64,000 nucleotides of DNA. Origin: Deltaproteobacteria bacterium. GTDB taxonomy: Bacteria > Desulfobacterota > Desulfomonilia > UBA1062. Positions 23,355-32,020 of the stretch are shown here, piece by piece; positions within the stretch are counted from its first letter, which is position 1; the number at the start of each line of letters is the position of its first letter. A model generated the notes under the pieces. It was given only the letters and a program-made list of their open reading frames with translations, was not told the origin of the DNA and searched no databases. The stretch covers positions 134,655-198,654 of the forward strand of contig JAGOOG010000001.1 in NCBI GenBank assembly GCA_017992605.1, in the 5' to 3' direction. Made by a program: the position numbers and the translations under genes.

Positions 23355-24815
23355 ATGTCCATAGAACTGCTCGATATCCACAAGCACTTCGGGGCCGTCA
23401 GGGCCAACAACGGGATCGACCTCACGCTCAGGCCCGGTACCATCCACGGTATCCTCGGGGAGAACGGGGCGGGAAAGTCCACGCTCATGAAGATCCTGGC
23501 CGGCTTCATCGCCAAGACCAGCGGCAGGATCTTCATGGACGGCCGCGAGGTCGACTTCGCCACCCCGGCACAGGCCTCGGCACTGGGCATCGGCATGCTC
23601 TACCAGGACCCCTTGGATTTCCCGCCGCTGACGGTCCTGGAGAACTTCATGGCCGGGCAGGCCTCGGCAGGCACGCAGGACAGGCGCACGCACAGGGCGA
23701 GGCTCGAGGGCCTGTGTGCGGACCTCGGGTTTGACCTTGACCCCGATGTCCCTGCAGGGCGCCTGACCGTGGGCGAACGCCAGCAGCTCGAGCTGGTCCG
23801 GCTGCTTGCCTCGGGAACCCGCGTGCTCATCCTTGACGAGCCCACCACGGGCATATCGGCCCTCCAGAAAGACCTCCTCTTCTCAGGGCTCAAGAGACTC
23901 GCCCGTGAAGGCAGGAGCGTCATCCTCGTCTCCCACAAGCTCGAGGACATCGAGGCACTCTGCGACGAGATCACGGTGCTCAGGGAAGGCATGGTGTCCG
24001 GCACCATGGACCCCCCCTTCGTAACCGGGGAGCTCCTCGCCATGATGTTCGGCGTCGAGCCGGCGCGTGCCATCCGCTCGGGGCACGAACCAGGGGCCCA
24101 GACCCTGCACCTCGACGCCGTGACGGCGACGGGGGGGAGGACCGGCCTGAAGGAGTGCACGGTCAACGTGAGCAGGGGCGAGGTGGTGGGCCTCGCAGGG
24201 CTCGAGGGAAGCGGCCAGGACGTGTTTCTGCGCATCTCCGCAGGGCTCGTCAGGCCGGCCAGGGGCAGGGTGCACATCTGCAGGAAGGACATGACCGGCA
24301 GGGACTACCACGCCTTCAGGGCGCTCGGGGTCGCCTTCCAGCCGGCATCGAGGCTCGAGGAGGGCCTCATCAGGGGGCTCACCGTGACGGAACACTGCGC
24401 CCTGGAGGCAGGAGGCGGGACCTTCGGCGTGCAGTGGGACGCCGCCGAGCTCAAGGCCCACGACAGGATACGGGCCTTCCAGGTGACCGGCACCCCCGGG
24501 AGCACGGTGGAGTCGCTCTCCGGCGGCAACCAGCAGCGCCTCCTGCTGTCGTTCCTGCCCGATGAGCCCGAGCTCCTCCTCCTGGAGAACCCCACGCGCG
24601 GACTCGACATGGAATCGGTCCACTGGGTGTGGCAGTACCTCGACGCCCATGCATCGAGGGGGACGGCCATCGTGTTCTCGTCCTCGGAGCTCGACGAGAT
24701 CCTCATGGTGGCCGACCGTGTCCTCGTGTTTTTCGACGGCAGGATCATCGCGGACGAGCGGCCCGAGGACACGGATGCACTGGAGCTCGGAAGGGCCATC
24801 GCCGGAAAGGTGTGA
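23355..24815 (+). CDS. ABC importer ATPase with two nucleotide-binding domains
   Basis: A 486-residue fused double ATPase as in ribose- and nucleoside-type importers. Domain 1: GENGAGKSTLM (P-loop, about 36-46), a modified signature near LTVGERQQLELVRLL (about 137) and LILDEPTTG (Walker B). Domain 2 has a degenerate P-loop (GLEGSGQDVFL), the signature LSGGNQQRLLLSF and LLLLENPTRG, where Asp-Glu of Walker B reads Glu-Asn. This asymmetry, one competent and one degenerate site, is typical. ATG 23355 has GGAG upstream; 23328 is an alternative. It would energise the two permeases that follow. Confidence 0.9.
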   Translation: MSIELLDIHKHFGAVRANNGIDLTLRPGTIHGILGENGAGKSTLMKILAGFIAKTSGRIFMDGREVDFATPAQASALGIGMLYQDPLDFPPLTVLENFMAGQASAGTQDRRTHRARLEGLCADLGFDLDPDVPAGRLTVGERQQLELVRLLASGTRVLILDEPTTGISALQKDLLFSGLKRLAREGRSVILVSHKLEDIEALCDEITVLREGMVSGTMDPPFVTGELLAMMFGVEPARAIRSGHEPGAQTLHLDAVTATGGRTGLKECTVNVSRGEVVGLAGLEGSGQDVFLRISAGLVRPARGRVHICRKDMTGRDYHAFRALGVAFQPASRLEEGLIRGLTVTEHCALEAGGGTFGVQWDAAELKAHDRIRAFQVTGTPGSTVESLSGGNQQRLLLSFLPDEPELLLLENPTRGLDMESVHWVWQYLDAHASRGTAIVFSSSELDEILMVADRVLVFFDGRIIADERPEDTDALELGRAIAGKV

Positions 24816-24840
24816 GACGGATGGAAGGGGACCGGGGATA

Positions 24841-25899
24841 ATGGACGGACAGGCCGAAAGGACAGCGACCGCAGCGGGCGTGGTGCTGGACGTGGTGCTG
24901 AGCCTTCTCGTGGTCTTCGCCTTCACCACCCTCGTGCTGCTGCTCACCGGTGCGCCGCCCCTGGACTCCTACTGCCAGATCGTCAAGGGGTCGCTCGGTT
25001 CCTGGTCCAAGATCACCCACGTCGTGAAGGTATGGATACCGCTGACGCTGGGTGCCTGCGGCCTGCTCTTCACGTTCCGCATCGGGCTGTGGAACATCGG
25101 CGTGGAGGGCCAGATCATGATGGGCGCGGTCCTGACGACCCTGCTGCTGCGCATGGAGGTCGACGGCAGGGGCGCCCAGTATCTCCTCTCCGCTGCGATC
25201 CTCGCGGGCATGGCGGGAGGGGCGCTGTGGGCCGTCCTGGCCGGATACCTCAAGACGAAGGGCGGCGTGCACGAGATCTTCGCGGGCCTGGGCCTCAATT
25301 TCGTCGCCCAGGGCCTGGTGCTCTGGCTCATATTCGGTCCGTGGAGACAGCCGGGCATCGCATCCATGAGCGGCACCGAGACCTTTGCCGAACACCTCTG
25401 GCTGCCGTATCTCGAGGGTATCCGCTTGTCCCCCGCCGCCCTGGGCATGACCCTGACCACCATCGTGCTGACCGCCTACATGCTCCGGTCCACCCGGTTC
25501 GGGCTCCACCTCAAGGCCATCGGCAGCAACGAGAAGGCCGCATTCCTCTTCGGCCTCAGGCCGCAGGCCACCATGATCCTGGCAATGGTCTGCGCCGGCG
25601 GGCTTGCCGGGCTGGCGGGAAGCTTCCAGGTCAGCGGGGTGTATCACCGGCTCATCCCCGCCATATCGAGCGGGTACGGGTACCTGGCGCTGCTCGTGGT
25701 GATGCTGTCAAGCTTCAACGTGTGGGTCACGCCCCTGGTGGCGTTTTTCTTCGCCTGCCTGAACGTGGGGAGCATCCAGCTGCCCATGGTGCTGCAGCTC
25801 GACTCCTCCCTGAGCGGGGTGATCCAGGGCACCCTGGTGCTCGCCGCCCTGGCGGTGCATGCGGCGCGCGGCATGATCAGGAAGGGAGGGCATCCCTGA
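24841..25899 (+). CDS. BMP-type ABC importer permease 1
   Basis: A 352-residue inner-membrane permease of the BPD_transp_2/BmpB-like family with about eight to ten TM helices (LSLLVVFAFTTLVLLL first). FRIGLWNIGVEGQIMMGAVL is the conserved family segment, and GSNEKAAFLFGL with the cytoplasmic ATPase-contact loop occurs near residue 228. It starts 25 bases after the ATPase and ends in TGATG, overlapping permease 2. Function inferred from the family and operon: nucleoside uptake. Confidence 0.9.
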   Translation: MDGQAERTATAAGVVLDVVLSLLVVFAFTTLVLLLTGAPPLDSYCQIVKGSLGSWSKITHVVKVWIPLTLGACGLLFTFRIGLWNIGVEGQIMMGAVLTTLLLRMEVDGRGAQYLLSAAILAGMAGGALWAVLAGYLKTKGGVHEIFAGLGLNFVAQGLVLWLIFGPWRQPGIASMSGTETFAEHLWLPYLEGIRLSPAALGMTLTTIVLTAYMLRSTRFGLHLKAIGSNEKAAFLFGLRPQATMILAMVCAGGLAGLAGSFQVSGVYHRLIPAISSGYGYLALLVVMLSSFNVWVTPLVAFFFACLNVGSIQLPMVLQLDSSLSGVIQGTLVLAALAVHAARGMIRKGGHP

Positions 25900-26879
25900 T
25901 GCACGGCATCGACGTCACCATTCTCCTGGCCGGCGTTGTGGCCGGTGCGGCGCCCATACTGCTGGCGACCCTCGGTGAGACCATCACCGAGAAGGCCGGC
26001 ATCATCAATTTGTCCCTGGATGGCACCATCATCCTGAGCGCCATGACCGGGTTCGTGACGGCCATGATGACCGGGAGCCTGCTCGCGGGGTTCATTGCCG
26101 CAGCGGTTGCGGGGGGCTGCATCGCCGCCGTGGTGGCGCTCTTCTCCATACGCCTGGGCATCTCCCAGGTGGCGGTGGGGTTCGTGCTCACCCTGATGAC
26201 GCGGGACCTCGCATACTTCCTGGGCAGCCCCTATGCCCGCATGGAGGGAACCCTGGCCGGTCCCGTCCCCATCCCCGTCCTCCATGCCGTACCCGTGGTC
26301 GGCCAGGTCCTGTTCAGTCACAGCCTGCCCGTGTACCTGAGCATGGTCATGATCCCTTTCTGCTGGTGGTTCCTCTACCGGACGGCCCCCGGGCTGAAGA
26401 TCCGCTGCGTGGGCGAAAACCCCGACGGTGCGTATGCCCGGGGCATCGACCCGGACCGGGTGCAGCTCCTCTATGCAGTGGCCGGGGGCATGATGGTGGG
26501 GATCGCCGGGGCCGCATTCTCCCTGTGCGTCAAGCCCGGGTGGGGGCAGCCCCAGGGCTGCGAGGGATCCGGGTGGATCGCCCTGGCCCTGGTCATCTTC
26601 GGCGGGTGGCACCCGGTCAAGGCCGCTGCGGGCGCATATCTCTTCGCGTTCCTCCAGGTCATGAGCATCCACCTCCAGGCCTGGTACCCGGGCATACCCG
26701 CCCAGGTCTTCCAGGTCGCCCCGTTCCCGCTCATGATCTTCATCCTCGTGCTCATCTCGCTCGCCCAGCAGGAATCGGTGCTGCGGCTGGCCGTGGACCA
26801 CCCGGTCCTGAGGTCCGTCGTCCGCGCCCTGCCCGGGGCCGCACCGTCGGCCCTGGGGAGGCAGAAGACAATGGAGTAG
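25899..26879 (+). CDS. BMP-type ABC importer permease 2
   Basis: A 326-residue permease with about nine TM segments. GETITEKAGIINLSLDGTII near residue 24 is the paralogous counterpart of the segment in permease 1, and VGENPDGAYARGID near 168 is the ATPase-contact loop. Its ATG overlaps the stop of permease 1 in TGATG, so translation is coupled. It completes a binding-protein, ATPase, permease, permease operon. The operon ends here; the next gene is convergent. Confidence 0.9.
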   Translation: MHGIDVTILLAGVVAGAAPILLATLGETITEKAGIINLSLDGTIILSAMTGFVTAMMTGSLLAGFIAAAVAGGCIAAVVALFSIRLGISQVAVGFVLTLMTRDLAYFLGSPYARMEGTLAGPVPIPVLHAVPVVGQVLFSHSLPVYLSMVMIPFCWWFLYRTAPGLKIRCVGENPDGAYARGIDPDRVQLLYAVAGGMMVGIAGAAFSLCVKPGWGQPQGCEGSGWIALALVIFGGWHPVKAAAGAYLFAFLQVMSIHLQAWYPGIPAQVFQVAPFPLMIFILVLISLAQQESVLRLAVDHPVLRSVVRALPGAAPSALGRQKTME

Positions 26880-26903
26880 AACGGGGATCGAAGACGGCGT
26901 CCC

Positions 26904-27614
26904 TCACTGAGCAGTGCCCAGTCTTCTCACTGCACCGGCGATCTTCTCAAAGGCACCGGGATTCCGTTCGAGGTAGGCCTTTGAGAGGTACAGGCCGAGC
27001 GGCGTCTCGAACAGGACGACCATGCGGTACCGCCCGGGTTTCTCGCCAGCCGCTTCGAGCGCCTGGAGAAACTCGGCCTCGGGCATGAGGACCGTGTTGA
27101 CGGTACCCTTTTTCAGCATGACTACCAGGGCCTCTGCAGTGGACGGCATGCCGCTGATGCGATAGCCGTTGTTCCTCAGCCAGGTGTGCACGGCGGAATG
27201 CCGCAGGGTGCCCACCCTGGCGTAGGGCTTGAAGGATGCCTTCCGTGGGTTGTAGGTGCTGCCGGCAGGCAGGAACCAGGTCCAGCGGTGGATGAGAAGC
27301 GGGCCCGAGAACACGGCAAAGGTGTCCCTGTCGGGCCGGGCTGCGGCCGGGAAGAACCCGTCGGCTGAGCCCGCCCTGGTCTCGGACACGGCAGTCTCGA
27401 GGGACGACACGACGACGGACGAGTAGGGGACCCCGGACAGGCTCAGGACCTTCTGGAGCGCCTGCGCGCCGGTTCCCCTGACCGCCCCGTTTCCCTCGTA
27501 GGTGTACGGCGCGAATTCGGTGATGAGGAGCCGGAGCTCGTCGAACCCGTACACCGGGACGCACGCCAGCACGACGAGTATCGCGGCAGCGCAAAGAGGA
27601 CGTACACGCTTCAT
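26904..27614 (-). CDS. Orphan periplasmic solute-binding protein, family 3-like
   Basis: A 236-residue secreted protein. The signal peptide MKRVRPLCAAAILVVLACVP then VYGF is clear. The mature part begins with ELRLLITEFAPYTYEG, the strand/Tyr pattern of family 3 amino-acid-type binding proteins. VGTLRHSAVHTWLRNNGYRI matches the hinge. No permease or ATPase for it is nearby, so it may serve a distant transporter or act as a sensor. It has its own promoter divergent from the TetR gene. ATG 27614 is chosen over an upstream TTG. Confidence 0.75.
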   Translation of the reverse strand: MKRVRPLCAAAILVVLACVPVYGFDELRLLITEFAPYTYEGNGAVRGTGAQALQKVLSLSGVPYSSVVVSSLETAVSETRAGSADGFFPAAARPDRDTFAVFSGPLLIHRWTWFLPAGSTYNPRKASFKPYARVGTLRHSAVHTWLRNNGYRISGMPSTAEALVVMLKKGTVNTVLMPEAEFLQALEAAGEKPGRYRMVVLFETPLGLYLSKAYLERNPGAFEKIAGAVRRLGTAQ

Positions 27615-27634
27615 GGCCAAGCCTTCGTTCGTGT

Positions 27635-27662
27635 ATTATACCTCCTCCAAGATGCAGGACAA
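27635..27662 (-). promoter_or_regulatory. Promoter of the orphan binding-protein gene
   Basis: On the minus strand TTGTCC (27662-27657), 16 bases, TATAAT (27640-27635), 20 bases ahead of ATG 27614. The -10 is a perfect consensus hexamer. It is divergent from, and about 25 bases away from, the TetR-operon promoter, so one regulator could affect both. Confidence 0.65.
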
Positions 27663-27686
27663 CCCTTTTCAAGGACATGATCCATA

Positions 27687-27714
27687 TTGACAAAACCAAC
27701 CGTATGGTTAAACT
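27687..27714 (+). promoter_or_regulatory. Promoter of the TetR efflux operon with embedded operator
   Basis: TTGACA (27687-27692), 16 bases, TAAACT (27709-27714). Inside the spacer is the inverted repeat AACCA (27694-27698), six bases, TGGTT (27705-27709), suitable for a TetR dimer. Binding there would block polymerase, giving autorepression of the efflux operon. The repeat is short, so this needs testing. Confidence 0.55.
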
Positions 27715-27742
27715 CAATGGTCAGTCCGAAAAGGGGTACGGT

Positions 27743-28399
27743 ATGGGTGGCGAGAGGCCGGACAAGGGAACGGAGACGACTGCGAGGATCCTCGAAGCTG
27801 CGCGCGACGAGTTCGCGGAAAAGGGTTTCGCCGGGGCACGGGTGGACACGATAGCACGGCGTGCCGGTGTCAACAAGGCCACCCTCTACTATCACATCGG
27901 CGACAAGAAGGCACTCTATGCCGAGGTCATCCACGACGTCATCGGGAAGGCAATGCTGAGGCTCGCAGAGGGGACGGCACAGAAGGGATCCCCGGAAGAC
28001 AAGATCAGGACGTACATCAAGATCCTGGCAAGGACCTTCGACGACAACCCCCAGATGCCCCGCATCATGATGCGGGAGATCGCGTCCGGGGGGCCCAATC
28101 TTCCCGAAGTCTTCTTCAAGGACCTCATGACGATCATAACAACCCTCGGCGCGATCATCGACGAAGGCAGGGCACGGGGAGTCTTCGGCGAGGCAATGCC
28201 GCTCCTCGTGCACTTCATGGCCATCGGGGCCACGGTCATCTACAAGACCCTTGCGCCCAAAATCCTCGCAGCCCAGGGGCTGGCCGGAGACATGGGCGGA
28301 GTCCCCGCGGACGTATCGGGCAAGATAGCCCACGAGATCGGGAGGCTGGTCCTGAAGGCCCTGGCAGCGCCCTCGGGATCTCATCGGGAGGTGTCGTGA
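27743..28399 (+). CDS. TetR-family transcriptional regulator
   Basis: A 218-residue regulator with an N-terminal TetR helix-turn-helix: RILEAARDEFAEKGFAGARV then TIARRAGVNKATLYYHIGDK. A ligand-binding helical domain follows, with a long Lys/Met-rich middle. It probably represses the efflux operon it heads and relieves repression on binding a substrate. ATG 27743 is chosen because the mature HTH starts soon after and AAGGGG lies upstream; the frame is open to 27677 but overlaps the promoter. The stop overlaps the HlyD start (GTGA). Confidence 0.93.
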   Translation: MGGERPDKGTETTARILEAARDEFAEKGFAGARVDTIARRAGVNKATLYYHIGDKKALYAEVIHDVIGKAMLRLAEGTAQKGSPEDKIRTYIKILARTFDDNPQMPRIMMREIASGGPNLPEVFFKDLMTIITTLGAIIDEGRARGVFGEAMPLLVHFMAIGATVIYKTLAPKILAAQGLAGDMGGVPADVSGKIAHEIGRLVLKALAAPSGSHREVS

Positions 28400-29406
28400 A
28401 AAAGCGCATCGTCATCATCGGGTTTGTCGTACTGCTCGCGGGCGTGAGCGCCCTGGTGTACTATGCCCAGCAGCACTCCAGAAACGGGGCGATGTATTAC
28501 TCCGGGACATGCGAAGCCGTCCAGTCCAATCTCGCCTTTCAGGCCCCCGGTCGTGTGCTCGCCGTCACCGTGGACGAGGGAATGACCGTGAAGAAGGGGG
28601 ATCTCCTCGCAGAACTCGATGCCGCGGAAATGCGGGCGCGGTTCGGCCAGGCCGAGGCCAACCTCGAACGGTCGGTCAAGGTGCAGGAGCAGATCGAAAA
28701 GACGCTGGACATCTTCCGGACGACGCTCCCGGAGGACGTGAAGCGGGCCAGTGCCAACGAAGCGGTCGCACGGAGCACCTACAACGATGCAAGGAAGAAC
28801 AATGACCGGTACGACAGGCTTTTCAAGGAGGGGGTCATTGCCGAAAAGGAGCGCGACACGGTGAGGCTTCTCTTCGAGAATGCCACGTCGAAACTCAGGG
28901 AGGCCCAGGCCATGCTGAAGCAGGCAACGGGAACCCTCGGGAAGATCGATGCGACTGTCAAGGACATCGAGGCGGCCAGGGCCCAGGTCGAGAGTGCACG
29001 GGCCGCCCTGGACCAGGCACGGGTACAGCTCGGTTATGCACGCCTGGAGGCCCCCTTCGACGGGATCGTGACCAGCAGGAACGTGGAGCCGGGGGAAGTG
29101 GTGAGTCAGGGCAGGGAGGTCATCACCGTGGCGGACCTCTCGAGGATCGACCTGAAGATATACGTGGACGAGACCTCCATCGGGCTGGTCAAGCAGGGAC
29201 AGAAGGTCGACGTGAGGGTGGACAGCTTCCCCGGGAGGTCCTTTGCGGGCAGGGTGAGTTTCATCTCGCCCGAGGCAGAGTTCACCCCCAAGATGATCCA
29301 GACCAGGAAGGAACGGGTGAAGCTCGTGTACCTCGTAAAGGTGGCCGTCGACAACCCGGGTCTCGAGCTCAAGAGCGGGATGCCCGCCGATGCATACCTC
29401 CAGTGA
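28396..29406 (+). CDS. HlyD/YbhG-type membrane fusion protein
   Basis: A 336-residue periplasmic adaptor anchored by one N-terminal TM helix (VIIGFVVLLAGVSALVYYA). The lipoyl halves are LAFQAPGRVLAVTVDEGMTV and ARLEAPFDGIVTSRNVEPGE, separated by a long coiled-coil hairpin (residues about 80-205). A beta-barrel domain follows. It links an inner-membrane ABC exporter to an outer-membrane channel, as in E. coli YbhG. The GTG start overlaps the tetR stop and the 3' end overlaps the first ATPase by 17 bases, so all five genes are tightly coupled. Confidence 0.92.
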   Translation: MKKRIVIIGFVVLLAGVSALVYYAQQHSRNGAMYYSGTCEAVQSNLAFQAPGRVLAVTVDEGMTVKKGDLLAELDAAEMRARFGQAEANLERSVKVQEQIEKTLDIFRTTLPEDVKRASANEAVARSTYNDARKNNDRYDRLFKEGVIAEKERDTVRLLFENATSKLREAQAMLKQATGTLGKIDATVKDIEAARAQVESARAALDQARVQLGYARLEAPFDGIVTSRNVEPGEVVSQGREVITVADLSRIDLKIYVDETSIGLVKQGQKVDVRVDSFPGRSFAGRVSFISPEAEFTPKMIQTRKERVKLVYLVKVAVDNPGLELKSGMPADAYLQ

Positions 29407-30154
29407 CGATTTCATACGGGTCGAGGGCGTCTCCATGTCCTTCGGGCCCACGCGCGCCCTGGAGAGTGTCTCCCTGGGTGTTCGCAGGGGGTCCGTCTTC
29501 GGCCTCGTCGGCTCGGACGGCGCCGGCAAGTCGACCCTGCTGAGGCTCATCGCGACCATGATCCGGCCGACTGCCGGGCGTATCACCATAGGCGGGATCG
29601 ACGCGACGGCTCAGCGGTGGAAGGTCAAGCCGCTCATCGGTTACATGCCCCAGCGCTTCGGCCTCTACCAGGACCTGACCGTGGAAGAGAACATCGACTT
29701 CTTCATGGATGTCTTCGGCATCCATGGCATGGAGCGCCAGCGCAGGAAAGAGAAATACCTGGGATTCTCCAACCTGCTGCCCTTCCTCGACCGGCTGTCC
29801 GGAAACCTCTCGGGCGGCATGAAACAGAAGCTGGGGCTGGCCTGCGTGCTCGTCCACGAACCGGAAGGCCTCATCCTGGACGAGCCCACCAACGGCGTGG
29901 ACCCGGTGTCCCGCAGGGAGTTCTGGGACATTCTGCTCCACATGAAGGAGGCAGGCATGACGATCGTCGTGTCCACCGCCTATCTCGACGAGGGCGAGCT
30001 GTGCGACCGGGTGGCGCTCATGCACAAGGCACGGATCCTCGGAGTGCAGAGTCCTGACGAGCTGAAGGGGACGCACGTGAGCCTCGAGGAGGCCGTGATC
30101 GCCCGCCTCGTCGAGGAAGACCGGGAGCTGGCCCATGACACCTTCAAACGATGA
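29390..30154 (+). CDS. ABC exporter ATPase 1 (YbhF N-half-like)
   Basis: A 254-residue cytosolic ATPase. Walker A is GSDGAGKSTLL near residue 42, the Q-loop YMPQRFGLY near 87, the signature LSGGMKQKLGLA near 142, and Walker B GLILDEPTNGVDP near 161. The H-loop position, expected as His, reads VSTAYLDEGE: a Ala-Tyr substitution of the switch histidine. That suggests reduced catalysis at this site, with ATPase 2 supplying the intact site. It overlaps the HlyD gene and ATPase 2. Confidence 0.92.
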   Translation: MHTSSDDFIRVEGVSMSFGPTRALESVSLGVRRGSVFGLVGSDGAGKSTLLRLIATMIRPTAGRITIGGIDATAQRWKVKPLIGYMPQRFGLYQDLTVEENIDFFMDVFGIHGMERQRRKEKYLGFSNLLPFLDRLSGNLSGGMKQKLGLACVLVHEPEGLILDEPTNGVDPVSRREFWDILLHMKEAGMTIVVSTAYLDEGELCDRVALMHKARILGVQSPDELKGTHVSLEEAVIARLVEEDRELAHDTFKR

Positions 30155-30896
30155 CGTGATCTTCGTGGAGGATCTCGAGAAGCGCTTCGGAGAGTTCGTG
30201 GCGGTCAAGAAGATCTCGTTTGCGGTGAAGAAAGGCGAAATCTTCGGGTTCCTCGGCAGCAACGGCAGCGGCAAGTCCACCACCATACGCATGCTCTGCG
30301 GCATCATCACGCCCACCTCCGGCAGGGCCACGGTGGCGGGCTACGACATCGTAAGCCAGTCCGAGGAGGTCAAGCACTCCATCGGCTACATGTCACAGAA
30401 GTTCTCCCTCTACGAAGAACTGACCCCGGCGGAGAACATCCGGTTCTATCTCGGGCTCTACAGCGTACCCCAGGCCCAGTGGAAGGAGCGCATGGAATGG
30501 GTACTCGAACTGGCCAGGATCACCGACGTGAAGACCCGCCTCACCAGGGACCTCCCACAGGGATGGCGCCAGCGGCTGGCTCTCGGGTGCGCCCTCCTGC
30601 ACAGGCCGGAGATACTCTTCCTCGACGAACCGACCTCCGGGGTTGACCCCCTGACCCGCAGGCACTTCTGGGATTTCATCAGGGAGCTGGCCCGTGGCGG
30701 CACAACGGTGTTCGTCACCACCCACTACATGGACGAGGCATACAACTGCAGCCGCATCGTCATGATCGACCTCGGCAGCATCGTGGCCCAGGGGAGCCCT
30801 GAGCAGATCGTCGCACACGCCTGCCGGTCAAAACCCGGAGCCGACCTGAACGACGCCTTCGTGGCACTCATGGACAGGGGGCTGTCATGCGGTTAG
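30135..30896 (+). CDS. ABC exporter ATPase 2 (YbhF C-half-like)
   Basis: A 253-residue cytosolic ATPase. Walker A is GSNGSGKSTT near residue 40, the Q-loop YMSQKFSLY, Walker B EILFLDEPTSGVDP and the H-loop FVTTHYMDEAY with the switch His intact. The signature is DLPQGWRQRLALG, in which Ser-Gly-Gly of the consensus is replaced by Pro-Gln-Gly. The two separate ATPases therefore look complementary: one with a normal signature but altered H-loop, the other the reverse. In E. coli YbhF the two are fused. Confidence 0.92.
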   Translation: MTPSNDDVIFVEDLEKRFGEFVAVKKISFAVKKGEIFGFLGSNGSGKSTTIRMLCGIITPTSGRATVAGYDIVSQSEEVKHSIGYMSQKFSLYEELTPAENIRFYLGLYSVPQAQWKERMEWVLELARITDVKTRLTRDLPQGWRQRLALGCALLHRPEILFLDEPTSGVDPLTRRHFWDFIRELARGGTTVFVTTHYMDEAYNCSRIVMIDLGSIVAQGSPEQIVAHACRSKPGADLNDAFVALMDRGLSCG

Positions 30897-32020
30897 GCAA
30901 CGTCAACGCGGTCATGCGCAAGGAATTCCTGCACCTCATCCGGGATGCCCGCAGCCTGATCCTGGCCTTCGCCATACCCCTGATGCTCATCATCCTGTTC
31001 GGCTATGCCCTGAGCCTCGACGTGGACGATGTGCGCACCGTGGTGGTGGACTACGACAGGACCGATGCGAGCAGGGACTTCATCGGCTCCCTCGACTCGT
31101 CGCCCTACTTCAGGGTGACGGGACACCCGGACAGTGCCGATGGCGCCGTCAGTCACCTCGATCACGGCAGCGCGACGCTGGCCGTGGTCATCCCGGCCGG
31201 GTTCGCGGCGGACCTCCGGGGCGACAGGCCGAGCCCCGTTCAGGTCCTGCTCGACGGCAGTGATCCGAACTTCGCAAACATAGCCAGGGGGTACATCACC
31301 TCCTTCGTCGAACGCTACAACAGGAATCTCCTGCTGAAGTTCCTCGACCGCAACGGCATGCAGCCCGTGAACCCGCCCGTGGACGCCCGCGTACGGGTGT
31401 GGTTCAACGAGGACCTTGAGAGCAGGAAGTTCATCGTGCCGGGCATCATAGCCATCATCATCATGATCGCCGGTGCCATGCTCACCTCTCTGGTGATAGC
31501 CCGTGAGTTCGAGAACGGCACCATGGAGACCATCAAGTCCCTCCCCATAACCGCACTGGAGTTCATCATCGGAAAGGCCGTACCCTATTTCTTCATAACG
31601 CTCATCGACGTGCTCACCTCGGTGCTCCTGGGCCAGGTCCTCTTCGGGGTGGTCATGAAGATGAGTTTTCTCTTCATGATCCTGGCATCGTCGCTCTACA
31701 TCATGGTCGCCCTCGCACTGGGGCTCTTCATCTCCTCGGTGCTCAAGACACAGCTCATGGCCAACCAGGGCGCGGTCCTCATCACCTACCTCCCCTCGTT
31801 CCTGCTGTCCGACTTCGTGTTCCCCATCACCAACATGCCCGTGGTCCTGCAGGCCGTGACCTATGTCGTCCCAGCACGGTACTACATGCACATCCTGTTC
31901 GGCATCTACCTCAAGGATCTCGGGTTCATGCATCTCTGGCACGACTTCGCCGTTCTGGCGGCCATGCTCGTGGTGCTCTCGCTGGCCACGGCGAGGATCC
32001 TCATGAAGGAGGGTCTGTGA
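30887..32020 (+). CDS. ABC-2 type exporter permease 1 (YbhS-like)
   Basis: A 377-residue membrane protein with one N-terminal TM helix (LILAFAIPLMLIILFGYALSL), a large periplasmic domain (about residues 40-175) and five C-terminal TM helices beginning FIVPGIIAIIIMIAGAML. EFENGTMETIKSLPIT near 210 is the ABC-2 coupling segment. Its ATG overlaps ATPase 2 and its stop overlaps permease 2. It forms the exporter's membrane part; substrates are likely drugs, cations or lipids by family precedent. Confidence 0.92.
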   Translation: MRLGNVNAVMRKEFLHLIRDARSLILAFAIPLMLIILFGYALSLDVDDVRTVVVDYDRTDASRDFIGSLDSSPYFRVTGHPDSADGAVSHLDHGSATLAVVIPAGFAADLRGDRPSPVQVLLDGSDPNFANIARGYITSFVERYNRNLLLKFLDRNGMQPVNPPVDARVRVWFNEDLESRKFIVPGIIAIIIMIAGAMLTSLVIAREFENGTMETIKSLPITALEFIIGKAVPYFFITLIDVLTSVLLGQVLFGVVMKMSFLFMILASSLYIMVALALGLFISSVLKTQLMANQGAVLITYLPSFLLSDFVFPITNMPVVLQAVTYVVPARYYMHILFGIYLKDLGFMHLWHDFAVLAAMLVVLSLATARILMKEGL

